Part shown: piece by piece, positions 45,377-55,132 of the stretch
Numbering within the stretch: position 1 is the first letter of the stretch
How the letters are laid out: the number at the start of each line of letters is the position of its first letter
Assembly: GCA_963702835.1 (NCBI GenBank)
Contig: OY969762.1
Location: 806,001 to 870,000, forward strand
From: JAFGAV01 sp041479055
Lineage (GTDB): Bacteria; Acidobacteriota; Aminicenantia; Aminicenantales; JAFGAV01
Direction of reading: 5' to 3'
DNA length: 64,000 nucleotides
Translations under genes and position numbers: made by a program
The notes under the pieces: generated by a model
What the model was told of the DNA's origin: nothing
The model's input: the letters and a program-made list of their open reading frames with translations, nothing else
Databases searched by the model: none

Positions 45377-47395
45377 CTATTCCTTCAGGCAGTCCGCTAC
45401 GATCTGGGCTATATCTTTAACCTTGATGTCCTCCCTATTCTTATCCTTGAGGCCGTCCCGCAGCATGGTCTGACAGAACGGACAGGAGGTGACGGCGGTT
45501 GCTGCTCCGGAGCGGAGGACCTGCTCGGTCCGGAGATGGTTGATCCTCCGGCCCAGCTTTTCCTCGGTCCACATCAGGCCTCCGCCCGCCCCGCAGCAGA
45601 AGCTGTGCTCGCGGTTTTCCTCAAGTTCGACCGGCGTTTCTCCGGCCATCCGCTTCAGGATGCGGCGGGGCTCGTCCAGCAAGCGGTTGTGCCGGCCGAG
45701 ATAGCAGGAATCATGATAAGTGAGGGTCCCCTCAGCCAGGGGCCGCAGGGGAAGCTTTCCCTGCTTCAACAACTCATCCAGAAGCTGGACGTAGTGGATG
45801 ACCTCGATGTTTCGCAGGTGGGCCTTTTGCTCATCGGTCAGGCCGGCCAGAACCCCGGCCAGAGCGGGGTATTCATTTTTAAAAGTGTTGAAACCGTGAG
45901 GGCAGAGGGTCAGGATTTTCCGCACGCCGTAGGCCTGGAACAGAGCGATGTTCTCCGCGGCCAGGGTTTGGTACAGGTATTCCTGGCCCAGCCGGCGGGC
46001 CGAATCGCCGCAGCATTTCTCTTCGGCCCCCAGGATGCCGAAGCGGATCCCGGCCTTGTTCAGGAGGGTGACCAGGGCCCGGCTTATTTTTTTGCCCTCT
46101 TCGTCGAAGGATCCGGCGCAGCCCACCCAGAACAAATACTCGGCCTGGGGCACGTCCTTGATGTGCTTGACCTCCAGCCCCTCGGCCCAGTCCGCCCGCT
46201 TGGAAAAACCGATGCCCCAGGGGTTGGAGTTGGTTTCCAGGTTGCGGAAAAAAGCGTTGAGCTCGGCGGGGAATTGGCTCTTCATCAGGACCTCCGCCTG
46301 CCGGACGGCCACGATCTTGGGGACGTGCTCGATCTCGACGGGACAGACATGCCGGCAGGAGCCGCAGGTGGTGCAGGTCCAGACCTCTCCCTCGGTGTGG
46401 ACCTCGGGCACCAGGGCCGGCAGGTTGTCTCTCCGGCGGCCCAGCAGAGGGCGGCTCTTGGCCAGCAAATGTCGTTTCAGGTTATAGACGATCATCTTGG
46501 GCGAGAGGGGCTTTTCGCTTCGAAAGGCCGGACAGGCATCTTGACAACGTCCGCACTCCATGCAGGCGAAAGAATCCAAATAATCCTTCCAGGTATAATC
46601 AGAGACCTTTTCGGCTCCGAAAATTTCCTCCTTTTCTATGTTCAGGGGCCGGAGCGCGCCGCTGGGAGTTTCGGCATGGACATAGAGGTTTATCGGGCCG
46701 GTGAACATGTGGAAGTATTTGGAGTGGGGGACATAGGCGATGAAGCCGAACACCACCAGGAGATGGACCCACCAGGAGATTTTGAAATGGGCGGCCACAA
46801 CGGCCGGGCCGAGCCCGGAGCTGGAGATGAAACCGGCCAGCGGCCGGCCCAGAAATGCCCAGCGAGCTGTCTCCGGATGATGAGCAATGGCGAAGGCCTC
46901 GAAGTAGAGATAGGTCAGAGTGGCGGCGGTAACGAGGAGGTAGATCAGGGCCGAATCGAACCGGGTGGTGGCATAGGCCTTGGGCCTGATGATGAAGCGG
47001 CGGAAGGCCAGGAACAGGACGCCGGCCATGACCAGCAGCGCGGCCAGGTCGATCAGGAAGGAGAAAGCCTGACCGAGGAGGCCGTGGCCGAACAAGGCGA
47101 AATCATCGATGAACCCTTCCAGGGTGTGGTTGACCGTCATGGTGTCGAAGGACAAAGCGCCGTAGAAGATGAAGACGTGCATCAGGCCCGTAGCCACCCG
47201 TTCGTTCTTTAGAGTGCACAACTGGAAAAGGGCCTTGGTCAGGGCATACCACAGCCGCCGCAGCGGCCTGTCCGAGCGGTTCAGGGGCCGGCCGGCCCGG
47301 ACAATCCTGAAGCGGTGGATGACGGGCCGCAGGAAAATTGCGGCCGTGGCCAGAATGATGAAGGCCAGGATGATTTTTTCCAGGGATGAGAGCAT
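45377..47395 (-). CDS. Membrane-bound Fe-S oxidoreductase (HdrD/CCG-domain, NarI-like anchor)
   Basis: It has 672 residues. The N-terminal 230 residues carry about five membrane helices with His, like a haem-b/quinone anchor. Two ferredoxin-type clusters follow: CMECGRCQDACPAF and CTTCGSCRHVCPVEIEHV. The C-terminal half has two Cys-rich CCG modules (EKCCGDSARRLGQEYLYQ; HDSCYLGRHN...FCCGAGGGLMW). The layout fits quinone-linked electron transfer, perhaps from ETF fed by acyl-CoA dehydrogenase. Start ATG 47395 has GGAGGGAC upstream. Confidence 0.88.
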   Translation of the reverse strand: MLSSLEKIILAFIILATAAIFLRPVIHRFRIVRAGRPLNRSDRPLRRLWYALTKALFQLCTLKNERVATGLMHVFIFYGALSFDTMTVNHTLEGFIDDFALFGHGLLGQAFSFLIDLAALLVMAGVLFLAFRRFIIRPKAYATTRFDSALIYLLVTAATLTYLYFEAFAIAHHPETARWAFLGRPLAGFISSSGLGPAVVAAHFKISWWVHLLVVFGFIAYVPHSKYFHMFTGPINLYVHAETPSGALRPLNIEKEEIFGAEKVSDYTWKDYLDSFACMECGRCQDACPAFRSEKPLSPKMIVYNLKRHLLAKSRPLLGRRRDNLPALVPEVHTEGEVWTCTTCGSCRHVCPVEIEHVPKIVAVRQAEVLMKSQFPAELNAFFRNLETNSNPWGIGFSKRADWAEGLEVKHIKDVPQAEYLFWVGCAGSFDEEGKKISRALVTLLNKAGIRFGILGAEEKCCGDSARRLGQEYLYQTLAAENIALFQAYGVRKILTLCPHGFNTFKNEYPALAGVLAGLTDEQKAHLRNIEVIHYVQLLDELLKQGKLPLRPLAEGTLTYHDSCYLGRHNRLLDEPRRILKRMAGETPVELEENREHSFCCGAGGGLMWTEEKLGRRINHLRTEQVLRSGAATAVTSCPFCQTMLRDGLKDKNREDIKVKDIAQIVADCLKE

Positions 47396-47439
47396 CGTCC
47401 CTCCACTCTACAGAATTCAAAAAAGGATGGCAAGATGAC

Positions 47440-50217
47440 TCAAAATTCGTAGGCCAAACCGAAACGAATAAGGCGCGGCGACTGGATCTCCGTGGGGAGG
47501 CGGAGGGGCCAGGCCGGGCCGGTCCACTCGTCCTCGGACAGGGCCAGGTTCCGGTTGAAGATATTGAACCCGTCGGCGAACAGACGAAGCCGGGCGCCGC
47601 CCAGCCTGAACATCTTTTCCAGCCGGACGTCTACAGTGCGGTTGTATTCGTAGCGGCTTACGCCCCGCGGGTGGGCCATGATGAAGAAGGGGCCCTGGTT
47701 AAGGCCGGTGACCACAATGAGGCGGGCGAAGGGCTGCCCGTCGTAGTACTTGACCACGGCCGCCAGACGGAAACCGGCGGGCAGGCTCCAGCTGAACCCG
47801 ACTCGGCCGGTGTAGCCTCGGTCAAAATAAAGGCGGCCCTTGGCACAGATCAGAGTGTTGGGGTTGTCATACAGAGCGCCGATGACGCCGTCGTCGTTGT
47901 CCCAGACCGTGTTGCCCGGGCTGGCCGTGCCGATGGCTTCGATGGCCTGCAGGCTGAGGAAGAAGTTGAACGTCCGGCTGTGCCGGCGGACCAAGGTCAG
48001 GTCCAGGCCGCGAAAGCGGGAAATCCTTTTATCGGGCTCGGGGTTGGTCAAGAGGAAGAAGTCCTGTCCCAGGGTGGAGGGGTTCTGGTTGTAAATGATG
48101 AAGTCCAGGTCGTCATAAGAGCCCGGGATAAGGTCGTCCCCGGACTCATGGAAGGACATCGGCGAGTATGAAGAAAAAGGGACGCCGGTGTTGAGCGTCT
48201 CGACCAGGTGCCGCGTTTCGCGGAGAAAACCGGCCAGGGCCAGGCTCCAGCCCGCTCCCAGGTCGATCTTCAGGGCGGCGGTGAGCTCGTCAGTATAGGG
48301 CCGCATAAGTTTGGGGTCCAGGGCGGCAAAGGCGGGTCCTTCCCTTCGGATGAGGGAGCCGGTTTCGCCCTCATCAAACTGAAAATCGCGGTCCTTGTCG
48401 TTCCAGGCATAGACCAGACCTCCGGGGGCCTGAGGATGTCCGTAGAGGAGATAGTTCAAGGGCAGGGTAAAATAATAGCGGGCCGCAGAGAAGGAAAGAG
48501 ATGAATCGCTCCGTCGTGCCAGCGGCAAGCTGAAGCCCAGGCGGGGAGAGACGTTCAGCCAAGTTATGGCGCTACGACTGTCCGAGCCCACGGCCCAGCC
48601 GCGGCTGAAGTCCGCCTGAAGTCCGGCCGTCAAGGAGATGAAGGAACCCAGGGTGAGGGTGTCCTGGAAATAAAGCCGTCCTTCGAGGGAGGCCTCTTTA
48701 TGTTCAAGCGGCGTGTTGAAGCGGACGACTTCCAAGGGCAGGCCTTTGAAATAACGGAGCTGAATGTTGTCCAGGATGCGGAGGGAGGAGAAGGATCCGG
48801 CATAGCGCAGACCGAAGCCGTAGTCCAGCAGGTTTGCTCCGCCCAGGACATTGGTGAGGAGCAGCCGGCCTTCCAAGTAAGAATCCAGGATTTGGCGGTT
48901 GTCCTGGCCGGCCGAAGGGGCGGCCCCGGAAAACCGGTCGGGAAGAATATCCACGCGGCAGGGCCCGACAGCCCCATCCTGGAAATCGGAGCGGGCGGTT
49001 CCTCGGACATAGCCCAGGCCGGCCCGCAGAGCATGATGATCGGCCAGGCGGCGGTCCCACAATAATTGAAGGACGTCGGCACCCTGATGGGTATCCCGGG
49101 TCACCTCGGGCAGGATACCGCGGCCGGCTCCCTCGGAAGGCAAATGAACGGCCTGTCCTGTCCACAGAAACTTGAGACGGCCCAGGGGCAGGGAATAATC
49201 CAGGCTGACCAAGCCGGCCAGAACCGAAGACGAGTCTTCCGGCTGATAATCGGCCAAGTCCCTGGCCAGCGACTGGGAGGTCAGGCTGACATACAGCCCG
49301 AGCTTGTCCCTGACCAGCGGCGCCGATAATTCGAAATGGATATCGGCCAGGCTGTTCCAGACATGGGTTTCGCTGATTCCTTCCTCGATTAACGAGGAGG
49401 TAATATTGGAGGCGGAAAAATTCCGGTCAGAATAAAAGGTCCACAGCCCGCCCTGGAGATGGTCCCCAGCTTCCTTGGTTACAAGTTCAAAAGCAGCGCC
49501 GGGGTACAGGCTGCGGACGGGGAGGCGGGCGTTATCGAGCTCGGTAAAGCGATAGGTGAAGAGATCGGGGTAGAACAGCGGCCGGCCGGTCCAGAACGGA
49601 TCGGTGACATCCAACCCATTGAGCCCGTAGGTCGTCTGCGTCCAGGAAGCCGAGGCCCGCGGGCTGAACAGGGCCGCCTGTCCGAGATGAAGGCCGCCCA
49701 CGTCGATGCGGTCGGTGATGGCGGCCAGGTCCTGGTTCTCCACCAGGTTCCAGACGTTGTTGCCCGAAGGAAAGGCTTGGATTTGATCTTGGTCAAGGAG
49801 AGTCTGGTGGAAATCCTGACGGTCGGGCCGCCGGACATCAACTGATGATGAGCCGCTCTTGGGGCGACTCAAAATGATGCGGAGAAAGAGGCGGGAGGAA
49901 GGTTCGGAAAAAAGGCCTTTCTCTTCATAGGCCTGGAACCCGGCTGATTCGAACCGAACTGAAAATTCCCCAAAAGGCAGGCTCACCAGACGAAAGAATC
50001 CTTTTTCATCGGTAGCCGTCTCGATGGGTAGGCCCGCGTCTTTGACGGTGACAATGACGCGAACGGCCGCCAGCGACCGCCGGCCCTGGTCAAGCACGCG
50101 TCCCCAGAGCAGCGCCGACTCTTGGGCCCGCGCGGCTGCGGCCAGGACCAGAATGAAAATAATAACTTTGGATGCTCGGCCTAGGGTGAGCCTAATCATG
50201 GAGGCCCTATTTTTCAT
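47440..50217 (-). CDS. TonB-receptor-like outer membrane protein with N-terminal carboxypeptidase-regulatory domain
   Basis: About 925 residues. The start taken is ATG 50217 (MKNRASMIRLTLGRASKV), just inside a promoter; 50199 is also possible. A signal peptide (VIIFILVLAAAARAQE) precedes a CarboxypepD_reg-like repeat (LLWGRVLDQGRRSLAAVRVI... GEFSVRFESAGFQAYEEKGL). A plug-like region with TTYGLNGLDVTDP and a large barrel rich in aromatic strands follow, ending PRLIRFGLAYEF. No TonB box or plug motif was clearly seen. It may take up glycans or peptides; substrate unknown. Confidence 0.8.
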   Translation of the reverse strand: MKNRASMIRLTLGRASKVIIFILVLAAAARAQESALLWGRVLDQGRRSLAAVRVIVTVKDAGLPIETATDEKGFFRLVSLPFGEFSVRFESAGFQAYEEKGLFSEPSSRLFLRIILSRPKSGSSSVDVRRPDRQDFHQTLLDQDQIQAFPSGNNVWNLVENQDLAAITDRIDVGGLHLGQAALFSPRASASWTQTTYGLNGLDVTDPFWTGRPLFYPDLFTYRFTELDNARLPVRSLYPGAAFELVTKEAGDHLQGGLWTFYSDRNFSASNITSSLIEEGISETHVWNSLADIHFELSAPLVRDKLGLYVSLTSQSLARDLADYQPEDSSSVLAGLVSLDYSLPLGRLKFLWTGQAVHLPSEGAGRGILPEVTRDTHQGADVLQLLWDRRLADHHALRAGLGYVRGTARSDFQDGAVGPCRVDILPDRFSGAAPSAGQDNRQILDSYLEGRLLLTNVLGGANLLDYGFGLRYAGSFSSLRILDNIQLRYFKGLPLEVVRFNTPLEHKEASLEGRLYFQDTLTLGSFISLTAGLQADFSRGWAVGSDSRSAITWLNVSPRLGFSLPLARRSDSSLSFSAARYYFTLPLNYLLYGHPQAPGGLVYAWNDKDRDFQFDEGETGSLIRREGPAFAALDPKLMRPYTDELTAALKIDLGAGWSLALAGFLRETRHLVETLNTGVPFSSYSPMSFHESGDDLIPGSYDDLDFIIYNQNPSTLGQDFFLLTNPEPDKRISRFRGLDLTLVRRHSRTFNFFLSLQAIEAIGTASPGNTVWDNDDGVIGALYDNPNTLICAKGRLYFDRGYTGRVGFSWSLPAGFRLAAVVKYYDGQPFARLIVVTGLNQGPFFIMAHPRGVSRYEYNRTVDVRLEKMFRLGGARLRLFADGFNIFNRNLALSEDEWTGPAWPLRLPTEIQSPRLIRFGLAYEF

Positions 50218-50245
50218 TTTTTGACGGATGGTGTCAAGGCGGGCG

Positions 50246-50274
50246 ATATGATTTTTAGAATAACTTAAAGACAA
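50246..50274 (-). promoter_or_regulatory. Promoter of the TonB-receptor-like gene
   Basis: On the minus strand: -35 TTGTCT, 17-nt spacer, -10 TCATAT, with about 22 nt leader to ATG 50217. No plus-strand promoter for the divergent OmpA gene was recognised. Confidence 0.5.
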
Positions 50275-50341
50275 TTCGTTATGATAGAATGAATGCCGCT
50301 GACCACAGACCTGAGACAAGATCAGACAGGGAGGTAGGATC

Positions 50342-51256
50342 ATGAAAATGCAAAGAATCTTTATTTCGATTCTATTTTTGGCCGGGCTTCTGTGCGGCGC
50401 CGGCCAAACGGTCAAGGAGCAGGTCGATCTCGCCAGCGCCGAGGCCGGGGCCAAGGTTGTCAGCTTCAGCAGCAACTACGGAAGCGACTGGGATGTAACC
50501 AACCTCATCAGCAGGAGCGACAAATGGGAAGGGGAACTTCCGGCCTGGTGCACGGAGTCCGGAGCGCCCTTCCCGCACTGGGCGGTCATCGAGCTGGCTA
50601 AGCAGACCTGGCTGACCACGCTTATTTTCAATAACAACATCCCCGATGAGCAGGGCTGGGAAGGGATTTCGGCCAAAGACTTGAGTGTGGAAGTCTCCAC
50701 CGTTAGCGCCAAAGAAGGCTTCCAGAAAGTGGCCAGTTTCCAGCTCGAGCGCAACAAGAACAGCCAGCTCGTCCATTTGGAGCCAAGCCAGGCGCGCTGG
50801 CTGAAGATCGTCATAACCTCCAACTGGGGCAACGAGGAATACACCGAGTTGGGCAAGCTGGGGGTCTTTGATGATGGAAGCCGGCCGATGAATATCGCCG
50901 AAGAGTTGAAAAACAAGGGGTTCGTCGACATCTACGGCATCTACTTTGATTTCGGTTCGGCCAAGCTCAAAGCGGAAAGCGGGCCGGTCCTGGATCGAAT
51001 CGTCAAGTACCTCAAGGACAACCCGGCCGTCAAGCTCATGATCGAGGGACACACCGACAGCGTCGGCGAGGCCAAGAGCAACCAGCTGCTTTCCGAAAAC
51101 CGGGCCAAGGCCGTGGTGGAGGCCTTGGCCGGCCTGGGCGTGAACCGGACGGCTCTCGGCGCCGCCGGCTTCGGGGCCAGCCAGCCGGTCGGGGATAACA
51201 AGACCATCACCGGCCGCGCCCTGAACCGGCGCGTCACAATCCGGGTCGTTCACTGA
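50342..51256 (+). CDS. Discoidin (F5/8-type)-OmpA fusion protein
   Basis: It has 304 residues, start ATG 50342 behind GGGAGG. A signal peptide (FISILFLAGLLCGAGQ) is followed by a discoidin-like domain (about 25-180: VVSFSSNYGSDWDVTNLISR, PHWAVIELAKQTWLTTLIFN, SQARWLKIVITSNWG) that in other proteins binds carbohydrate or lipid. An OmpA C-terminal domain then follows (FDFGSAKLKAESGPVLDRI, EGHTDSVGEAKSNQLLSENR), which binds peptidoglycan. It would link surface sugar to the wall. 1 nt separates it from lpdA. Confidence 0.85.
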   Translation: MKMQRIFISILFLAGLLCGAGQTVKEQVDLASAEAGAKVVSFSSNYGSDWDVTNLISRSDKWEGELPAWCTESGAPFPHWAVIELAKQTWLTTLIFNNNIPDEQGWEGISAKDLSVEVSTVSAKEGFQKVASFQLERNKNSQLVHLEPSQARWLKIVITSNWGNEEYTELGKLGVFDDGSRPMNIAEELKNKGFVDIYGIYFDFGSAKLKAESGPVLDRIVKYLKDNPAVKLMIEGHTDSVGEAKSNQLLSENRAKAVVEALAGLGVNRTALGAAGFGASQPVGDNKTITGRALNRRVTIRVVH

Positions 51257-51257
51257 T

Positions 51258-52655
51258 ATGGCCGAAAAAAGAGACCTCATCATCATAGGCGGGGGGCCGG
51301 CCGGATATGTGGCCGGCCTGCGAGCGGCCCAACTCAAAAAGAGGGTCCTGCTCGTCGAAGAGGACAGGGTGGGCGGCACTTGCATGAATTGGGGCTGCAT
51401 CCCCACCAAATTCCTTCTCCATCAGACCAAACTGTTTTGGGAACTCAAAGAGAATAAAAGATTCAGCGGCCCCCTCGAGCAGGTAGCCTGCGATTGGAAG
51501 CTCGTCCAGGCCGGCCGGGTCAAGGTCGTTGACCGGCTGGTCAAGGGCACTGAATTCCTGCTTCAGAAAGCAAAGGTTGAGACGATCAAGGGCCGGGCCA
51601 GGCTGCTTGACGAAAAGAGGGTGTCGGTGGCCGAGGCGGGCGGGGAGACTGTCTTTGAGGCGGAGCGGATCATTCTGGCCGCCGGCAGCCGATCTTTGGA
51701 CCTTCCTTTTCTGAAACCTGACGGCAGGAAAGTGATCACCAGCCGCGAGGCCCTGGAGCTGGAGGCGATTCCGGAGAGCCTCTTGGTGGTAGGAGCGGGG
51801 GCCATCGGCCTGGAGTTGGGAACCATCTATGCCCGCCTGGGCACAAAAGTGACCGTTTTGGAGCTTCTGCCCACCATCCTTCCCGGATGCGACCGGGAGA
51901 TGGGGACCCGACTGGAAAGAATTCTCAAGACCCAGGGGCTGGCCATCTTCACCCAGATGCGCATCGATCGGGCAGAAGAGGCGGACGGCCGGATGAAACT
52001 CAGCGGCCTGTGTCTCAAGACCAAGGCCGCCTTTTCCTATGAAGCGGAGAAGGTTTTATTGGCCGTCGGCCGACGGCCCAACTCCGACACATTCCAAACT
52101 CAGATGGGTGTTGTGCCGTTGGAGAAGGGATTCGTGGCTGTGGACGAAAAGCTCCGGACGAAACTGCCCGGCATCTATGCCATCGGCGACCTTATCGGCG
52201 GGAAGCTTTTGGCCCATAAGGCTTCCCATGAGGGCTTAACCGCCGTGGAGAATGCCTTCGGCGCGGATAAAACCATGGATTATTCCGCCCTGCCCCTGGC
52301 GGTTTTCACTGATCCTGAATTCGCCTCGGTGGGGCTGACCGAAGAAGAGGCCCGGGAGAGGGGGATAGCTTGCCAGGTCGGCCATTTCTCGCTTCAAGCT
52401 AATGGCCGGGCCGTGACCATGGACAGGCCGGAGGGCATGGTCAAGCTCATTGCCGGGCCGGACGATACGCTCTTGGGCGCACACCTCCTGGCTCCTTCGG
52501 CCAGCGACCTGGTCGCCGAACTGACTCTGGCTATCCGGAAAAAGCTGAAACTCGAGGATGTCTCATCCACCATCTACATACATCCCACTTTATCCGAAGC
52601 GGTGATGGAAGCGGCCCTCCAAGCCAAGGGCCTGGCCCTTCACGCCCTGAATTAA
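51258..52655 (+). CDS. lpdA: Dihydrolipoyl dehydrogenase
   Basis: FAD enzyme reoxidising lipoamide of 2-oxoacid dehydrogenase or glycine cleavage complexes. It has 465 residues. Motifs: GGGPAGYVAGLRAAQLKKRV (FAD), redox disulfide GGTCMNWGCIPTK with Cys42 and Cys47, GAGAIGLELGTIYARLG (NAD), AIGDLIGGKLLAHKA, and C-terminal IHPTLSEAVMEAAL with the catalytic His/Glu. No other complex subunit is adjacent. It follows the OmpA gene by 1 nt and ends overlapping the convergent membrane protein gene by 4 nt. Confidence 0.93.
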   Translation: MAEKRDLIIIGGGPAGYVAGLRAAQLKKRVLLVEEDRVGGTCMNWGCIPTKFLLHQTKLFWELKENKRFSGPLEQVACDWKLVQAGRVKVVDRLVKGTEFLLQKAKVETIKGRARLLDEKRVSVAEAGGETVFEAERIILAAGSRSLDLPFLKPDGRKVITSREALELEAIPESLLVVGAGAIGLELGTIYARLGTKVTVLELLPTILPGCDREMGTRLERILKTQGLAIFTQMRIDRAEEADGRMKLSGLCLKTKAAFSYEAEKVLLAVGRRPNSDTFQTQMGVVPLEKGFVAVDEKLRTKLPGIYAIGDLIGGKLLAHKASHEGLTAVENAFGADKTMDYSALPLAVFTDPEFASVGLTEEEARERGIACQVGHFSLQANGRAVTMDRPEGMVKLIAGPDDTLLGAHLLAPSASDLVAELTLAIRKKLKLEDVSSTIYIHPTLSEAVMEAALQAKGLALHALN

Positions 52656-55054
52656 GAGCGGCGGCGGAAGACCTTAAGCTCGGCCACGGACCAGGGCCAG
52701 TCCGAGCTCTTTCCGGTCTGTTCAATTTTTGCGAATCGGACAGCCGTTCCGGAAAAGAGAATGTCCTGGACCGGATGCTTGGGATTTTGGAGAAGAGTGC
52801 GGAAGAAAGCGCCGCTCGAGAATCCGGGTGCAGCCGGCGACCATTTCTTTCCGTCCAACGACCCATAGGCCACCAGGTTGCCGGCAGCGTGCTGGGCTGT
52901 AGCTCCGGGGGAAAGCGAGAGTCGGCTGAGGAGGATGGGCTCATTAAAATCAAGGAGAAGAGTTTCTCCCCGGTCCTTCGGCCGGCCGGTCGTCCAGATT
53001 GTATCGAGACGACCGTCTTTGAGTTTCTCGAGGTCTGAGGGATCTAGGTCAGACTCAGCCCGCCAGGATGAGGCCGGCACTTCCTCTTCAGGCCCGGGAG
53101 AAGGCGGCCGGGCCGGGCCGGGCAAAACTTCATAGACCGTATCATCGCCCAGGTATTTGTCCAGCGCGGACGGCTTCCGGAGGCGGTAGGTGAACGTTCT
53201 CACTTCGCGCAGCGCGTCGGCGCAGACTTCCCTCATCCTGTCCCGGGCCTCTTGGGCTTTGAGCGGCCTGAGCCTGTTGGCATGGAAGATCACGTACTTT
53301 ATGCCCAAGTCCTGGAGCAGGTCGAGCGAGGCCCGCGAGGGATAATCCTGGAAAAGTTCGTGAACAAAATCGGCAGTGGGCGGGATGAAACCGCTATAGC
53401 CGTTCATGATCTTTTTTTTATGGAAAAGAGAAAAATACATATAACCCGCCTCGTGGATGATATCGCCGGACATGGGCAGCTCGATGACGGCAAAATCTCC
53501 CTTCTGCTCGGCCAGCCAAAGGTAGGTGGGGGGGATGTCCCGGCCGACCGGGAAGGACATCAGCCTCTGAGGGAGGCACAAGTATTCCGCGTTGACGGCC
53601 AGAAGCAGGAGCGCGGCCAGAGCGACCCTCAGCGCGCGCGGCTTGAGCTTGCGCCACAGAAAGTCTAATCCCCACCCGGCCAGGACGGCCACAGCCAGGA
53701 TGACGAAGACGGCATAGCGAGAGGGGACGCGGATGCCCTTGAACCCCGGGACATGATCATAAAACCAGGCAAACGGCGTCAGGTGAGCAAAGGCGTGGGA
53801 GCCGCGGAGGGATAGACCTGCCCCCCAGGACATGGCCAGGCTTCCATAAAGCATAAAAATATAGAGGAAAGAAGCGCCCCGGGTTTCCGCCGGCGGCTTA
53901 TTTTTTGAAAGATGAAAAACAAAAGCGACGATAAGAAACAAGCCGGCTATTATCATGAAGGCGTAAGCCTGTTTAGCCGGATTGGTTAGAGTCAGGGGCA
54001 GTGATCCCAGCTTCAGCTTGAATCCCTTGTTCAGAAGGAGGATGGCCGCCAACAAAGCGGGCAGGCCGCACAAGATAAGCCCGGCCCTTTTCATCCTGCG
54101 CGGCATGTCCTTGAAGCGGCGGGCCTTGGCCAGCATATAGATTCCGGCCAACAGGACCGCCCCAATCCCCGGAAAGAGGAAGTATTCGTAGGAGCCCAGG
54201 GGTTCGAGGAGTTTGCCCAGGAGCAGGTTGGGGGGAGGGACGGCCAGATAGTTTTGAAGGTCGGCGCCGTATTCCAGGCCGCGTTCGAAATTATAGTCGC
54301 GGAATAAAGAGAAAAAGGGCAGAGAAAAGAGCAGGAGGATCAGGCCGGCCGCCAGCAGAGGGACTCCTAATTTTAATAATAATGAAAGACTCACTTTTTT
54401 CCTGTTCAGAAGGAGCATCACCGCCAGGATGAGGGGCAACAGGGAGAGGAAGAACAGGCCGTAATAGACGCAGGTGAGCGCCTGGAGCAAAAAGAAAAGA
54501 GCGAAGAGGATAGAATGCCTCAGCCGGGTTGTCTCGAAAAAATGATGGAGCTGGAGAAGGGCCAGGGGAATGAACCAGGCCGCCACGAGCTGGAGATGGG
54601 TGATCTGCTGCATCAGGGTGGCGCTGAAGGCGAAGATCAATCCGGCCATGACACCTGACAGAGTGCGGCCGGTTAGATGCCTAACCAGGAGGAACATGGC
54701 GTAGGCGTTGAGCAGGCAGGATAGAAAGAAGATAAAATTGTAGGCCAGGATGGGGTTTTTGGTGACGGCGGCCACGGGCCAGGAGAGCAGGGCCAGGGGC
54801 AGCAGGGTTTCGGAATAGCTCAGCGTTTGCCGGTTAGGAAAGAAGACGTTGGCGTCGTAGAGATGAAGGGGAGCTCGGCCGAGCTGATGTTGGTCCCAGC
54901 CCAGTATCCAGGTGTTGAGCAGGCAATCCCAGGCATCATTGAGCGAGTCGGCCGGATGAAGGGAAAGCGGAAGAAGCTGAACAAAGGCTGACAGCGCGAA
55001 AAACAGCAGGACCGCTGCCCGCTTGAACCATTCTTTTTTAAAGACGTCCGGCAT
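52652..55054 (-). CDS. Polytopic GT-C/YfhO-like membrane protein with C-terminal discoidin domain
   Basis: It has 800 residues. The N-terminal 500 residues carry about twelve membrane helices. An early luminal loop reads AWDCLLNTWILGWDQHQLGR, the acidic loop typical of GT-C glycosyltransferases, with the Asp expected to be catalytic. A soluble region follows, and then a C-terminal discoidin-like domain (WRAESDLDPSDLEKLKDGRL, DTIWTTGRPKDRGETLLLDF). Family not surely named; a lipid-linked sugar donor is inferred. The promoter lies just upstream. Confidence 0.7.
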   Translation of the reverse strand: MPDVFKKEWFKRAAVLLFFALSAFVQLLPLSLHPADSLNDAWDCLLNTWILGWDQHQLGRAPLHLYDANVFFPNRQTLSYSETLLPLALLSWPVAAVTKNPILAYNFIFFLSCLLNAYAMFLLVRHLTGRTLSGVMAGLIFAFSATLMQQITHLQLVAAWFIPLALLQLHHFFETTRLRHSILFALFFLLQALTCVYYGLFFLSLLPLILAVMLLLNRKKVSLSLLLKLGVPLLAAGLILLLFSLPFFSLFRDYNFERGLEYGADLQNYLAVPPPNLLLGKLLEPLGSYEYFLFPGIGAVLLAGIYMLAKARRFKDMPRRMKRAGLILCGLPALLAAILLLNKGFKLKLGSLPLTLTNPAKQAYAFMIIAGLFLIVAFVFHLSKNKPPAETRGASFLYIFMLYGSLAMSWGAGLSLRGSHAFAHLTPFAWFYDHVPGFKGIRVPSRYAVFVILAVAVLAGWGLDFLWRKLKPRALRVALAALLLLAVNAEYLCLPQRLMSFPVGRDIPPTYLWLAEQKGDFAVIELPMSGDIIHEAGYMYFSLFHKKKIMNGYSGFIPPTADFVHELFQDYPSRASLDLLQDLGIKYVIFHANRLRPLKAQEARDRMREVCADALREVRTFTYRLRKPSALDKYLGDDTVYEVLPGPARPPSPGPEEEVPASSWRAESDLDPSDLEKLKDGRLDTIWTTGRPKDRGETLLLDFNEPILLSRLSLSPGATAQHAAGNLVAYGSLDGKKWSPAAPGFSSGAFFRTLLQNPKHPVQDILFSGTAVRFAKIEQTGKSSDWPWSVAELKVFRRRS

Positions 55055-55062
55055 AGGCAGAA

Positions 55063-55091
55063 ATTATATCAATAATATGGAAAATCCCCAA
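55063..55091 (-). promoter_or_regulatory. Promoter of the GT-C-like gene
   Basis: On the minus strand: -35 TTGGGG, 17-nt spacer, perfect -10 TATAAT. Predicted start of transcription is within a few nt of the ATG at 55054. Confidence 0.5.
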
Positions 55092-55132
55092 TGATCATCG
55101 GCTCTTTGTTGAAATGTGCGGCTGGATGTGGA

